Positions 1 through 8,801 of a DNA stretch of 64,000 nt are shown here, piece by piece. How positions within the stretch are numbered: the first letter of the stretch is position 1; every line of letters starts with the position of its first letter. The notes beneath the pieces are model-generated. The model saw nothing but the letters and a program-made list of their open reading frames with translations, had not been told where the DNA came from and did not search any database. Origin of the DNA: Deltaproteobacteria bacterium (GTDB taxonomy: Bacteria > Desulfobacterota > Binatia > UBA1149 > SPBQ01); NCBI GenBank assembly GCA_029262375.1, contig JAJCZM010000049.1:67992-131991 (forward strand), read 5' to 3'. A program made the translations under genes and the position numbers.

Positions 1-309
1 GGTTCGAATCACGATCCGGTCCTCGGACTGACCGTTCGAACTCGCCACCGATCGCTTATCGTGAATGCGGTGCTCACAGTGCACCTCGGGCGAGGACTTC
101 CGTTGCACCGGGTGCATGAAGAACTCGACCATCTCTACACCGTCGCGTTGGAACGTGCGGATACGATGCGCATGCAACGACGATGTTCGTGCACCGGTAT
201 CCACCTTGACCTTGATCCGATCCACCCCGAGCGACGGGAGCCCCACCCACTCGCGCCATCCGAGCACAACCCGCTCGCTCGCTTTGGAATTCTTTCTAGT
301 TGTCGCCAA
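1..309 (-). CDS. RimK-associated retropepsin-like ('ATP-dependent zinc') protease, partial
   Basis: This gene runs off the left edge and is absent from the ORF track because its stop lies outside the window. Reading the minus strand gives 'GWREWVGLPSLG', 'KVDTGARTSSLHA', 'FFMHPVQR' and 'VASSNGQSEDRIVIRT'. This is the conserved core of the COG4067/PF05618 family: DTGAR is the retropepsin-like active-site loop, followed by the SSNGQ strand. Family members are often encoded with RimK, the ATP-grasp ligase that adds glutamate to ribosomal protein S6, which suggests a role in protein modification; a rimK gene might follow beyond the edge. An in-frame TAG near position 340 bounds the frame. The start is either TTG at 309, with a GGAG about 10 bases upstream, or GTG at 267. 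About 100 residues are visible. The family call is strong and the start is weak. Confidence 0.85.
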   Translation of the reverse strand, partial: MATTRKNSKASERVVLGWREWVGLPSLGVDRIKVKVDTGARTSSLHAHRIRTFQRDGVEMVEFFMHPVQRKSSPEVHCEHRIHDKRSVASSNGQSEDRIVIRT

Positions 310-457
310 GAACGCGTTGCTCCGACTGCGGACGGGAGACTATCAGAGCGCCTGGGGAACAGCGACCAGACCAAGGCTATTTCTCGCGCCGACGAGCACG
401 CTGGAAACCTTGCTGGCGCCCGCTCCATCCGGCCGTGGCTTGACTTACGGCCTATCA

Positions 458-2347
458 ATGACCGACTCTCAATCCATGGGACCGCCCCGCGCTATCCTGT
501 CGGACGTCGCGAAAGTCGTGACGCTCGGTTCGTTGCTACTGCTCGCACCCGTAACGGGTGCGGCCCAACTCGTCCCCTCACTCGGCCGCGACGTCACGCA
601 GGGAGACATCACCAGCGTTCCCGACGTGGCGCCGCTACCCGCTGACGGTTTCGTCGTCGTGCGCTCCGCACTCGGCGTGATCGGCCTCGATCAATTCGAG
701 CTCATCGGACAGATATACAGCGCCCCCCAAGAGAAGGTCGGCTCGGAATTTCAGGTCAACACTTTCACGACGGGCACGCAGTACAACGCGCGCGTCGCGT
801 CGAACGGCGCCGGCACTTTCGTCGCGGTCTGGGGTTCCAGTGACCTTCCCGGCGGCGAGGACGTGCGCGGCCGGCTCTTCGATGCGACGGGTACGGCACT
901 CACCCCCGAATTCGCGGTCAGCGCGTACACGACAGGTGTACAAGACGTTCCCGCGGTATCGATGAGAGCCGACGGATCGTTCGTCGTTGCGTGGTCGGGA
1001 GAGAGCGCGGTAGACGTGGGCGGGATCTCCGCACGCCGGTTCGACGGCGCCGGTGCGCCGATTGGTGGCGACATCAATGTAATTCCACCGCCGGCCGGAA
1101 CGACCACCCGCAGGTCGGAAATAGCTGTGCTCGACGACGACGGCTTCATCGTCGTCTACCGCGATACATCGTTCGTCAAAGGAGTGCGCTTCGACGCGGG
1201 CGGAACTGCGACGACCGGCGTCTTAACATTGGGCGCCGCAGCATTCCTAGGGGCGAGTCGTCCGGAAGTCGTTGCGATGCCCGATGGTGGGTATTCCGTT
1301 GGATGGCCGCTCGGCGCGCAGCGCTACGACGCCGCGAATTCGGCAGTGGGCCCCGTACTCGTGCCCGACGACGACATTCACGACCTCGGCCAAACCGACG
1401 TGCAACTCGCAGCCGCCGAAAACGGCGACCTGATCATCGCATACGGCAACGGCACCGATCCTTTCAATCCGTTCAGCGGCACTGTGCTGACGAACTTCGC
1501 ACGCCGCTACAACGCGGCGGGCACACCGCAGTCTCCCAGTTTTCTTATCTTCGACGATCAGTCAATCGACATGACAAACGTCTTTTCGTCGACTCTCAAC
1601 ATTACCCGCCTCACGTCGGGAAGCTTCGTCGCAGCGGCTGGAACGTTGAACCCGGGCGGCCTCGGTCAGCCGAGTACAGAGGGAACGATCCACATCCATC
1701 GCCTCTGCGATCTCACCGCCGACCCCACATGCGAGATCTGCCCGGGGTTCGACGACAGCCTCGATACCGACGCCGACGGCCGCCCCGATGGCTGCGATGC
1801 ATGCAACAATGCCGGCGGTCAGAACATGCTCGCCAAGACCCGCATCGGCATCAGGAACCCCGAGGCGACGATTGGAGTCCAGTCCAAGAAGAAGAAGTTC
1901 AACTGGAAGGGCTCGTTCGTAATGCCGGTCGCTTTCTCGTCGACCGATCCGCAGACGCAAGGCGCGCGAATTCGTGTCGAAGCGTTGGGCGGATCGACGA
2001 TGCTCGACGTCGAGCTGCCCGGCGGTGCCTACGCCGGGCAAGGTACGATGGGTTGGACCGTGAACACCGCCGGAACGAAGTCCCGCTATCGAGACAAGAC
2101 CGCGTCTCCGATCAACGGGATCACGCAGGTCAAACTCACCGACCGTTCCAGCAAGCAGCCCGGCCTCGTGCAGATCAAGGTCAAGGGATTCGGCGGCAAC
2201 TACCCGGTATCGAGTGTCTACGTCCCGATAAGCGCTGCGATCGTCCTCGGCGATGCGGCGGCCGGTACAACCGGTGCGTGCGGAGAGGTCTCGTTCGCAC
2301 CCGACGACTGCTCGACATCGACGAAACGGCTTTCGTGTAAGAACTAG
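458..2347 (+). CDS. Secreted 'GxFVVxW'-repeat protein with C-terminal beta-rich module
   Basis: The ORF track starts at 65, but the coding part begins at the ATG that gives 'MTDSQSMGPP'. A signal peptide follows ('VTLGSLLLLAPVTGAAQ'), giving about 629 residues. The middle holds roughly seven repeats of 40-60 residues built on 'DGSFVVAW' (also 'GAGTFVAVW', 'DDGFIVVY'), which look like beta-propeller or beta-solenoid blades. A Cys- and Asp-rich stretch ('CEICPGFDDSLDTDADGRPD') resembles a thrombospondin type 3 calcium-binding repeat. The last 170 residues ('FNWKGS', 'YRDKTASPINGI', 'VQIKVKG') form a module also seen at the ends of the proteins at 22204 and 30721. The repeat type recurs in the protein at 54365. 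It is probably extracellular or surface-exposed; no enzymatic motif was seen. It is divergent from the protease gene on the left. Confidence 0.75.
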   Translation: MTDSQSMGPPRAILSDVAKVVTLGSLLLLAPVTGAAQLVPSLGRDVTQGDITSVPDVAPLPADGFVVVRSALGVIGLDQFELIGQIYSAPQEKVGSEFQVNTFTTGTQYNARVASNGAGTFVAVWGSSDLPGGEDVRGRLFDATGTALTPEFAVSAYTTGVQDVPAVSMRADGSFVVAWSGESAVDVGGISARRFDGAGAPIGGDINVIPPPAGTTTRRSEIAVLDDDGFIVVYRDTSFVKGVRFDAGGTATTGVLTLGAAAFLGASRPEVVAMPDGGYSVGWPLGAQRYDAANSAVGPVLVPDDDIHDLGQTDVQLAAAENGDLIIAYGNGTDPFNPFSGTVLTNFARRYNAAGTPQSPSFLIFDDQSIDMTNVFSSTLNITRLTSGSFVAAAGTLNPGGLGQPSTEGTIHIHRLCDLTADPTCEICPGFDDSLDTDADGRPDGCDACNNAGGQNMLAKTRIGIRNPEATIGVQSKKKKFNWKGSFVMPVAFSSTDPQTQGARIRVEALGGSTMLDVELPGGAYAGQGTMGWTVNTAGTKSRYRDKTASPINGITQVKLTDRSSKQPGLVQIKVKGFGGNYPVSSVYVPISAAIVLGDAAAGTTGACGEVSFAPDDCSTSTKRLSCKN

Positions 2348-2755
2348 CTACGGATTCTCATACGACGCGTCGTGATGAAACTTGAGAAACTCGGCCTTCA
2401 CTCTGTAGCAAGTCGAGAACAAATCGGGAAACGATTCTTTCACTATTTCGACACCGTCCGCACCCGTCGCGCACGCGCGGGCCCGCATGAGCCCGCGCAC
2501 GACTTCTCTGCCGCAATTCACTGAGAACATCGTGTCGTGGATATAGACCTCGCCCACCCGATCGTGCGGTTTGGCGATCGTCTCGCCGATCTCGTAGATG
2601 TCGAGGCTACAGTCGGCGTCGAGTGGCGCGAGCGTCACGTGATCATAGCGCACATGACGCACGGCCGGAGCACAGGCCAGCACCGACAAGCTGAGCACCG
2701 TGAGCGTAACCGCTCCGAGCATTGACACACGTTCGCTTGAAGACTCCTGCGACAT
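2348..2755 (-). CDS. Small lipoprotein of unknown function
   Basis: A 135-residue protein with a lipoprotein signal: a hydrophobic stretch 'LTVLSLSVLAC' in which the Cys would be lipidated. The mature part is about 105 residues with five further Cys. It ends in 'STCYRVKAEFLKF', a pattern common in small proteobacterial outer-membrane lipoproteins in which a conserved Cys-Tyr-Arg precedes a final strand. GGAGAA lies about 10 bases before the ATG. The gene starts 4 bases after the stop of the upstream secreted-protein gene (2760-3311), so the two are almost certainly cotranscribed. The function is unknown; the envelope location is the only firm inference. Confidence 0.7.
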   Translation of the reverse strand: MSQESSSERVSMLGAVTLTVLSLSVLACAPAVRHVRYDHVTLAPLDADCSLDIYEIGETIAKPHDRVGEVYIHDTMFSVNCGREVVRGLMRARACATGADGVEIVKESFPDLFSTCYRVKAEFLKFHHDASYENP

Positions 2756-2759
2756 GCGG

Positions 2760-3311
2760 CTATTTCTCCTTTTCCGAAGCGAGGTCCGAGAGGAATGAGT
2801 CGATGCGCTCGCTCAGCGTACCGATCCAAACGTTGTAGTAGGGATGTATCCCCGCGCCCACGCACCTCGTGTGGTTGCGCTTCGAGTTCGGATTCCCGAA
2901 GTCGCGATCGACGCAATGTTTGTCGGTATAGCCGAGATTGTGACTGTCACGATACTCTATGAGGTATGTCGTCGAATCGTAGTTGATGTTGACGGTGACT
3001 CTGTGCTTCCCTTCTTGGGTCGCTTTCTCGGCCAGCGTGATACCTGGTTTTTCCGACTGTACGGTCCACGCGCTCCTGCGGGCCGCCGCCGCGATTGCAG
3101 AGCCGATCTCGACCAGATCAGTACCTTCCTTCGCATGGTGCGCAGTGCGCTCCGGGATCTCCATCTCGGCGACGCGTGCGGCGTCGGCCGGCACCGCGAT
3201 CATGATCGTACCAACCACCGCAACGAGAACTGCTGAATGAGCGATGCGGCGCACGCGGACGGCGATTACGCCGTGCGTAGCGCGAAAGACATTTCGTCTT
3301 GAGCGATTCAT
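2760..3311 (-). CDS. Conserved secreted protein of unknown function
   Basis: The start is taken at 'MNRSRRNVFR', 20 codons inside the ORF-track start, because it places a hydrophobic signal ('VLVAVVGTIMIAVPADAA') near the N-terminus. The result is about 183 residues. The mature domain has the pattern 'HRVTVNINYDSTTYLIEYRDS.N' followed by 'IHPYYNVWIGTLSERID'. I know this from small proteobacterial envelope proteins: a two-strand 'Y.I.Y.DS.NL.Y' element followed by 'IH..YN.W...L...I'. A charged insertion with two Cys between these motifs ('DKHCVDRDFGNPNSKRNHTRC') could form a disulfide. It is cotranscribed with the lipoprotein gene 4 bases downstream. The molecular role is unknown. Confidence 0.65.
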   Translation of the reverse strand: MNRSRRNVFRATHGVIAVRVRRIAHSAVLVAVVGTIMIAVPADAARVAEMEIPERTAHHAKEGTDLVEIGSAIAAAARRSAWTVQSEKPGITLAEKATQEGKHRVTVNINYDSTTYLIEYRDSHNLGYTDKHCVDRDFGNPNSKRNHTRCVGAGIHPYYNVWIGTLSERIDSFLSDLASEKEK

Positions 3312-3421
3312 TGCAGCCGAGTGTAGAGGCGAGTCAATCTCTATGCCATCGGGGCACATGACTTTGTGCAAGCGACGAAAAGGAAATGCGGATCACGTTC
3401 GATCCCGAGCTAGCGACTTAG

Positions 3422-4819
3422 TCAGCTCTCGCCGCCCGAATCTCCCGGCTTCAGAATACTGAAGCCTGCGAAGGATCCTAAGAAGCCCAACCCGAATATG
3501 GCCGCTTCGCCGCTATCCGCGAAGTCCGAGTCCGGAAACCATCCAGAGACCCAATCGATACCGACGTAGTAGAGGATCGTCATCACGATTGCGGAGACGA
3601 TTCCCCATATGATCGCAGAGACCGGCGCACGGCGACCTCCCCGCCTGGCGAAGGCGCCGACGACACCGCCAAGCGCAGCGCACGCAAGAAAAATCCACGG
3701 TGGCTCGAACCGAACCACGAGCGGGGACGAGCGCACGTTCGCACTCGAGACGCTGATCGTCGCGCCGCCGGATCCACCGGAGCGCAGTCGAACACGCCCC
3801 TTACCGTCAGCGCCCAGGACCACCTGGCTGTCGTCCAGCTTTCCTTGGGTCGTGCTGAGCGTAACCGACAATCCTTCTGCATGACGAAGTCCCGTTGCCT
3901 CAACATTGATAGTGGTGATATCGATTCCCCAGCCGAGCATCGAACTTCGGTCAGCGGACAACTTGATCGTCGGATGACTGACGGGAAGCGCGATCTCGGC
4001 GCCTTCTTTCCCCGGAGCCGGACTTACGGAGACGGCATACGTGTCGGTGGAAACATCCGGCACGCCGATTCTTACGGTATGCCACTTGAGCAGCTCGGAG
4101 ATCATTACCGGTCGAGGATCGATCGTGGTTGCGCCGCGTGCTGTGACAGCAACAGTCACGGCCTTTGGGAGTCGCGAGTCGTCCGCTTCGTTCACCTTGT
4201 TGGCAAGCGCGACGTAGAACTCTCCCACGTACGCGTTCTCGCGAGCATCAACCCCGAGACCGGTTCCGTCGAGCGCCCAAGCGTCGAGTTCCAAAGCGCC
4301 GCTCGCAGAATTCGGCACGGTAATCAGATAGTTCAGCTTGTATGAAGCCTTTGTGGAGATCGTATTGTCTCTGAGGGCCGCGGGGACGGCCATCTTCATC
4401 AGCGGTACTTCGGTTCGTTCTACGAAGACGTCTCCCGCGCGGGCTCGGTCGGCGACATTGGCCGCATCGACTTCGCGTGCTTCGCCGTCGTCGATCGCCC
4501 ACAGTCGACGACTGGCAATCGCCGCAGCGTTGAGCTTGTAGCGACTGACAGCCGACGAAGAAGTAAGAACCTGCGACAGCGCACCGCGATCGATCATCGC
4601 AGCCGCAGCGGCGCTTTCCGGTGGGCGTACGACCGGTTGCGCAGCCTCGATGCGACGATCCACTGCAACAGCGCCGGGTAGTACCGGCTGCACGCGAATT
4701 ATTTGATGGTTGTCCGCAGCCGCGCGGCTCGCTGGACCGATCATGACAGACACCAACACGACAGCACACGCGGCCGTCATAGCCGCAAATACCGCACTCG
4801 ATCGACGCTGATAGTTCAT
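3422..4819 (-). CDS. Exported protein with Ig-like (Big-1-type) domain and C-terminal membrane helices
   Basis: The ORF track begins at 4831, but GGAGGGG lies 3 bases before the internal ATG ('MNYQRRSS'), so the start is placed at 4819 (465 residues). A signal peptide or anchor ('AAMTAACAVVLVSVMIG') leads into a 330-residue exported region of unknown fold. Near residues 280-360 is a Big-1/invasin-like unit ('NVEATGLRHAEGLSVTLS', 'QGKLDDSQVVLGADGKG', 'GATISVSS'). The C-terminus has about three hydrophobic helices ('FLACAALGGVVGAF', 'SAIIWGIVSAIVMTILYYVG', 'IFGLGFLGSFAGFSIL'). The layout fits an inner-membrane protein with a large periplasmic part. It lies 110 bases upstream of the 2760-3311 gene and divergent from the sulfotransferase. 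No specific function is proposed. Confidence 0.7.
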   Translation of the reverse strand: MNYQRRSSAVFAAMTAACAVVLVSVMIGPASRAAADNHQIIRVQPVLPGAVAVDRRIEAAQPVVRPPESAAAAAMIDRGALSQVLTSSSAVSRYKLNAAAIASRRLWAIDDGEAREVDAANVADRARAGDVFVERTEVPLMKMAVPAALRDNTISTKASYKLNYLITVPNSASGALELDAWALDGTGLGVDARENAYVGEFYVALANKVNEADDSRLPKAVTVAVTARGATTIDPRPVMISELLKWHTVRIGVPDVSTDTYAVSVSPAPGKEGAEIALPVSHPTIKLSADRSSMLGWGIDITTINVEATGLRHAEGLSVTLSTTQGKLDDSQVVLGADGKGRVRLRSGGSGGATISVSSANVRSSPLVVRFEPPWIFLACAALGGVVGAFARRGGRRAPVSAIIWGIVSAIVMTILYYVGIDWVSGWFPDSDFADSGEAAIFGLGFLGSFAGFSILKPGDSGGES

Positions 4820-4822
4820 GTT

Positions 4823-4829
4823 CCCCTCC
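4823..4829 (-). promoter_or_regulatory. Ribosome binding site fixing an internal start
   Basis: GGAGGGG lies 3 bases before the ATG at 4819 on the minus strand. This favours the 'MNYQ' start over the ORF-track start, whose own codons overlap the Shine-Dalgarno sequence. Confidence 0.7.
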
Positions 4830-4998
4830 ACTTGGAGGGATTGTAGATGGACGCGCAGCTCAGGGTACCCAACGACCAGCGTTCCTCCCTTGACCGCGCA
4901 ATGTACGGGCCGCGTGCCCGGCTCCCGCTTGCATCCCCCCCTTGCTTGCAGACAACCACGGACGTTCGCCCGACCCTCGCGACGTGTTAGATTCCCGC

Positions 4999-6261
4999 AT
5001 GATCGAACCGCCTACCCTTCCCCTCGGCGCGCGCGTACTGAACGGTCTCAGCGGCGCGGTCACACGCATCGGCATCCCCCTGCTTCCGCTGCGCGAAGAC
5101 GCGCTTCTCGAGCACGCCTCGAAGACCGCCGGCCTCACCGACTTCGGTCCCGACACGTTTCGTACCGGTCTGACCAAGCTCGTCGATTCGCTCAACGAGG
5201 AGGCTCGGCTGAGCACGATCGGCCGCATGATCGCGCGACAAGAGATCGTGATGGCGTTGGAGAATCGGCTCGGCGTCATCGATTGGCACAAGCGCTATCC
5301 CGAGATCGGCGAGGGCGTGATCGACCGGCCGGTCATCGTCATCGGCATGGGGCGCACCGGCACTACGATTCTGCATCATCTACTCGGCTTCGATCCCACC
5401 GCGCGCGTTCCGCAAACGTGGGAGGTTGATCGACCGTGCCCGCCACCCGAGACGGCGACCTACGAAACCGACGCCCGCATCGCCGAAGTACAGGCCATGA
5501 TTGATCGGTCCGAGTCCCTCGTGCCCGACTTCAAGAAGATCCATCCGATGGGCGCAACGCTGGCGCAGGAGTGCGTGCGCATCACGGCGATGGAATTCAC
5601 GAGCATGATTTCGAGCGTGAGCTTTCGCGTTCCCAGCTACACGCGCTGGGTGACCGAGGAGGCCGACCTGGCACCTGGTTACGAGATGCACCGCCGCATG
5701 CTGCAGCTGCTTCAGTGGCGCTGCCCGGGCGCAGCGGGACCGCCGACACGCTGGTTCCTCAAGTCGCCCGGACATCTATGGGCGTTGCCGCATCTGCTCG
5801 CGCAGTACCCCGACGCGCTACTCATTCAGACGCATCGCGATCCGCTCAAGGTTCTCTCTTCACTAATCAGCCTGCAGGTCACATTGCGCAAGATGGCCAG
5901 CGACCAAGTCGATACCACCGACATCGCGCGCGAGTGGGCACGGCTCAATGCGCAAGCGTTCGCCTCGGCCACCAACGCGCGCAAAAGCGGCATGATCGAT
6001 GCATCTCGCGTAATCGACGTGCATTTCGGCGATCTCATCACTCGGCCTTTCGAAACCATCGCCGGCGTGTACGCACACTTCGGCATGGAACTGAGCGACG
6101 AGGCGCGCGCGCGCATGAGCGCGCACCTGGCCAGCAACCCCTCCGACAAACACGGCAAGCACGACCACCGCTTCGAAGATCTGGGCCTGGATCTCGATGA
6201 AGAACGCGCCCGCGTGAAAGAATATCAGGAGTATTTCGACGTTCCGTCGGAGGTCCGCTAG
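4999..6261 (+). CDS. Sulfotransferase family protein (PAPS-dependent)
   Basis: The start is placed at 'MIEPPTLPLG' (420 residues), because the upstream part of the ORF-track frame lacks coding character. The 5'-phosphosulfate-binding loop is 'VIVIGMGRTGTTILHHLL', directly comparable to the GxxRSGTT/S loop of bacterial and animal sulfotransferases. The 3'-phosphate-binding region is 'RWFLKSPGHLWALPHLL' followed by 'LLIQTHRDPLKVLSSL', with the conserved Arg, Asp and Pro. These proteins transfer sulfate from PAPS to an alcohol or amine acceptor, here unknown. This subfamily (about 400 residues, N-terminal helical cap, no signal peptide) is expanded in several environmental lineages and is usually cytoplasmic. 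It lies 57 bases upstream of the patatin gene on the same strand, so cotranscription is likely. The family is clear; the substrate is not. Confidence 0.85.
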   Translation: MIEPPTLPLGARVLNGLSGAVTRIGIPLLPLREDALLEHASKTAGLTDFGPDTFRTGLTKLVDSLNEEARLSTIGRMIARQEIVMALENRLGVIDWHKRYPEIGEGVIDRPVIVIGMGRTGTTILHHLLGFDPTARVPQTWEVDRPCPPPETATYETDARIAEVQAMIDRSESLVPDFKKIHPMGATLAQECVRITAMEFTSMISSVSFRVPSYTRWVTEEADLAPGYEMHRRMLQLLQWRCPGAAGPPTRWFLKSPGHLWALPHLLAQYPDALLIQTHRDPLKVLSSLISLQVTLRKMASDQVDTTDIAREWARLNAQAFASATNARKSGMIDASRVIDVHFGDLITRPFETIAGVYAHFGMELSDEARARMSAHLASNPSDKHGKHDHRFEDLGLDLDEERARVKEYQEYFDVPSEVR

Positions 6262-6318
6262 CCGGCGATTGAGTGACGCGTGCCACTAGGCATAGTACGT
6301 TCTGCACTGCTCGTCCCC

Positions 6319-8592
6319 ATGACCGAATCAAGGAAATTCGACTCGAGTGCGGTGAACGCCATCACCGCGGCGTCATCTCCCGCCGACGTTGCGGCGGCCG
6401 TGTCTACGGCCCTGTTCGGCGATGCCTCGGTCGCGAAAGTACTTACCGAGAGTTCCGAGAAGCTTTCCTGGCTTCGACTGGCGCCCGGCGACCAGCTTTT
6501 TCAGCAAGGAGATCCCGCCGACGCACTCTACTTCGTCGTTCGCGGCGGACTGACGGTCCGTATCCATGGCGTGGAAGGCACGGACATAGATGTCGGAAAG
6601 ATCGGCGCCGGTGAACCCGTGGGCGAGATGCAGGTATTCTCCGGCGGCGCGCGTACGGCGAGCGTGTGTTCGACCGATGGCTGCGAACTGATCCGTATTC
6701 CGCGCGCGTCGATTGACGGGCTCACCAAGAGTGCACCGGAAGCGTACGAGCGACTCAGCAACCGAGTCGAGAGTCGCCTGCGGCGTAACCGCCTGATCTC
6801 CTCTCTGACAGATCTCTTGGGTTCGGTGGACGACGATCTGGTCCACGATATCGAGGAAGCGGCGAAATGGCATCGCGTGCCGCGCGGCGACTTTCTGTTC
6901 CACAAAGGCGATCCCGGCGACTCGGTTTATATGGTGGTGTCCGGACGGCTGCGTGCCTCGCTGAGAGACGACGCCGACCACGAACAAGTGTTCGGGGAGA
7001 TCCGTCGCGGCGAAACCGTTGGTGAGGCGGCGCCATTCACTGGATCGGCTCGTTCGGCCGATGTCTACGCCCTGCGCGACAGCGAACTGATCAGCTTCAG
7101 TAACGACGCGTTCGAAACGCTCGGCGATAAACACCCTGTGGTGCTACGCCGTATCGCATCGCTGGCGATGGTCCGGCTGCAGCGCGCACAGGGTACGGGC
7201 GCTGCGCTCGCACCGACGACCAGCATCGCGGTCGTCGCCCTATCGGACGACGTCGATCTCGACGGCTTCATCTCACATCTCGGTCGTTCGCTTTCCTCGT
7301 CCGGCTCAACGCTGTGCGTGAACGCTACATCCGCCGATCAAACACTGGGAACCCCCGGACTGAGCCAGCTCGCAGAGACGGACGCGCGCAGTCGCCGGAT
7401 CGATGCGTGGCTCGACGAGGTCGAGATTCGCAACAGCTTTCTCGTACTCGAGGCCGACAAGGGGCCTACCGCGTGGAGCAAGCGTTGCGTGCGGCAGGCC
7501 GACGAGATCGTGCTGGTGGCGCGGGCCGGATCAAACCCGACGGTTACACAAGCAGAGAAAGACCTTCTAGGCACCGCCGCCGACGGCGCGAAGATCGTGT
7601 TGGTCCTCGTGCATCCGGAATCGACTGTGAGCCCGAGCGCAACCGCCACGTGGTTGGAGCCGAGGAAGATTCATCGACATCACCACGTACGCGATGGATC
7701 TCACGGCGACATCATGCGCGTAGCGCGCTTCATCGCGGGTCGTGCACTCGGTGTCGCGTTCGGCGGAGGTGGCGCAAGAGGATTCGCACACATCGGCGTC
7801 GTGCGCGCGATGATGGAACTCGGCATTCCGATCGACGCGGTCGGCGGCACGAGCATGGGCGCGATGATCTCAGCACAAGTCGCGCTCGGTTGGAAAACCG
7901 ACGGCATGAGCGAGGCGTGCTCGCAGTTGTTCGGAAGTTGGGCCTCCGACGTCACCCTCCCCTACGTATCACTACTCGGCGGCCACAAATCTCGTACACG
8001 CATGCAGCAATCGATCCCCGACGTTCTGATCGAGGATCTATGGTTGCGCTACTTCTGCGTCTCGACCAGCTTGATGACTGGAGCGATCGTCGTCCACAAT
8101 AGCGGTCCGCTGCGCACCGGATTACGCGCAAGCGCGTCGCTGCCGGGGGTGCTACCGCCCGTCATTGTCGGTGACGACATGCTCGTTGACGGTGCGCTGC
8201 TGCGAAATTTGCCAACCGATCTCACCGCCGACTTGTGCTGCGGCGGCCCCGTCATCGCGCTCGACGTGAGCGGCCCCATCGAAATGGCCGCAGGCAGTTG
8301 GACGGGCGACTCAATCTCGGGTTGGCAAGTGCTCGCTCAGAAGCTCAACCCGTGGTCCACGCAAGCGAAGGTCCCAAGTCTCGCGGCAATCCTGCAACGC
8401 TCGATCGAGATTCCCGGAAGTGCCGTAGAACGCTCGGTTATGGAAGAGTTCAGCGGACTGTACCTCAAGCTACCGGTCCAACAGTTCGGCTTGCTCGATT
8501 TCAAGTGCCTCGACCAGATCGCGAACGCCGGTTACGAGTTCGCTAGACCGCGCTTGGAACGCTGGCTGGAAGCCAACCCCTTAATGCGCTGA
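6319..8592 (+). CDS. Double cyclic-nucleotide-binding domain / patatin-like phospholipase (NTE family)
   Basis: About 757 residues from the ATG 'MTESRKF'; a GTG at 6280 would add 13. Two cNMP-binding beta-rolls lie at roughly residues 45-160 ('GDQLFQQGDPADALYFVV', 'GEPVGEMQVFSGGART') and 180-285 ('GDFLFHKGDPGDSVYMVV', 'GETVGEAAPFTGSARSA'). A 130-residue Rossmann-like linker follows, then a patatin domain: oxyanion loop 'GGGGARGFAHIG', nucleophile elbow 'GGTSMGAM' (GxSxG) and the catalytic Asp in 'LVDGALLRNLP'. This is the architecture of neuropathy target esterase and bacterial homologues, which deacylate lysophospholipids at the inner membrane. In both cNMP domains the spot usually occupied by a phosphate-binding Arg is 'ART' or 'ARS', so ligand binding is plausible. 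No transmembrane anchor was seen. Confidence 0.88.
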   Translation: MTESRKFDSSAVNAITAASSPADVAAAVSTALFGDASVAKVLTESSEKLSWLRLAPGDQLFQQGDPADALYFVVRGGLTVRIHGVEGTDIDVGKIGAGEPVGEMQVFSGGARTASVCSTDGCELIRIPRASIDGLTKSAPEAYERLSNRVESRLRRNRLISSLTDLLGSVDDDLVHDIEEAAKWHRVPRGDFLFHKGDPGDSVYMVVSGRLRASLRDDADHEQVFGEIRRGETVGEAAPFTGSARSADVYALRDSELISFSNDAFETLGDKHPVVLRRIASLAMVRLQRAQGTGAALAPTTSIAVVALSDDVDLDGFISHLGRSLSSSGSTLCVNATSADQTLGTPGLSQLAETDARSRRIDAWLDEVEIRNSFLVLEADKGPTAWSKRCVRQADEIVLVARAGSNPTVTQAEKDLLGTAADGAKIVLVLVHPESTVSPSATATWLEPRKIHRHHHVRDGSHGDIMRVARFIAGRALGVAFGGGGARGFAHIGVVRAMMELGIPIDAVGGTSMGAMISAQVALGWKTDGMSEACSQLFGSWASDVTLPYVSLLGGHKSRTRMQQSIPDVLIEDLWLRYFCVSTSLMTGAIVVHNSGPLRTGLRASASLPGVLPPVIVGDDMLVDGALLRNLPTDLTADLCCGGPVIALDVSGPIEMAAGSWTGDSISGWQVLAQKLNPWSTQAKVPSLAAILQRSIEIPGSAVERSVMEEFSGLYLKLPVQQFGLLDFKCLDQIANAGYEFARPRLERWLEANPLMR

Positions 8593-8615
8593 AAAGCTGG
8601 AGCACGCTTCAGCGC
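8586..8615 (+). terminator. Hairpin spanning the stop of the patatin gene
   Basis: A perfect 8-base inverted repeat, GCGCTGAA and TTCAGCGC, has a 14-base loop, and its left arm contains the TGA stop. There is no T-run, so it is only a candidate terminator or mRNA 3'-end stabiliser. Confidence 0.35.
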
Positions 8616-8801
8616 TCACGCCCCCGATAGCGCCAACACTGCAAACACTACCAACACTCGCGCGAAGTGACGACGCAGCTGAGATCAGCCTCTTCGCCAG
8701 CATAGTACGCGCTTCGTTCGGGAGACCGCCATAGTGCTCGGCAAGGCACTTGGGTAGGCTCCCTTGTTCGTCGCAACGCGACTGAGCAGTCTGATCTACT
8801 A

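Noticed and set aside
1-16. GGTTCGAATC resembling a tRNA T-loop
   Set aside because: The flanking bases do not pair as a T-stem, no acceptor stem or CCA follows, and the minus strand here encodes the DTGAR protease.
61-645. 194-codon plus-strand ORF at the left end
   Set aside because: It lies opposite the protease gene and then overlaps the start of the 458 gene in another frame. The product is Arg-rich without recognisable motifs.
991-2340. 449-codon plus-strand ORF
   Set aside because: It is an Arg-rich shadow of the secreted repeat protein (458-2347) in another frame, as expected in high-GC DNA.
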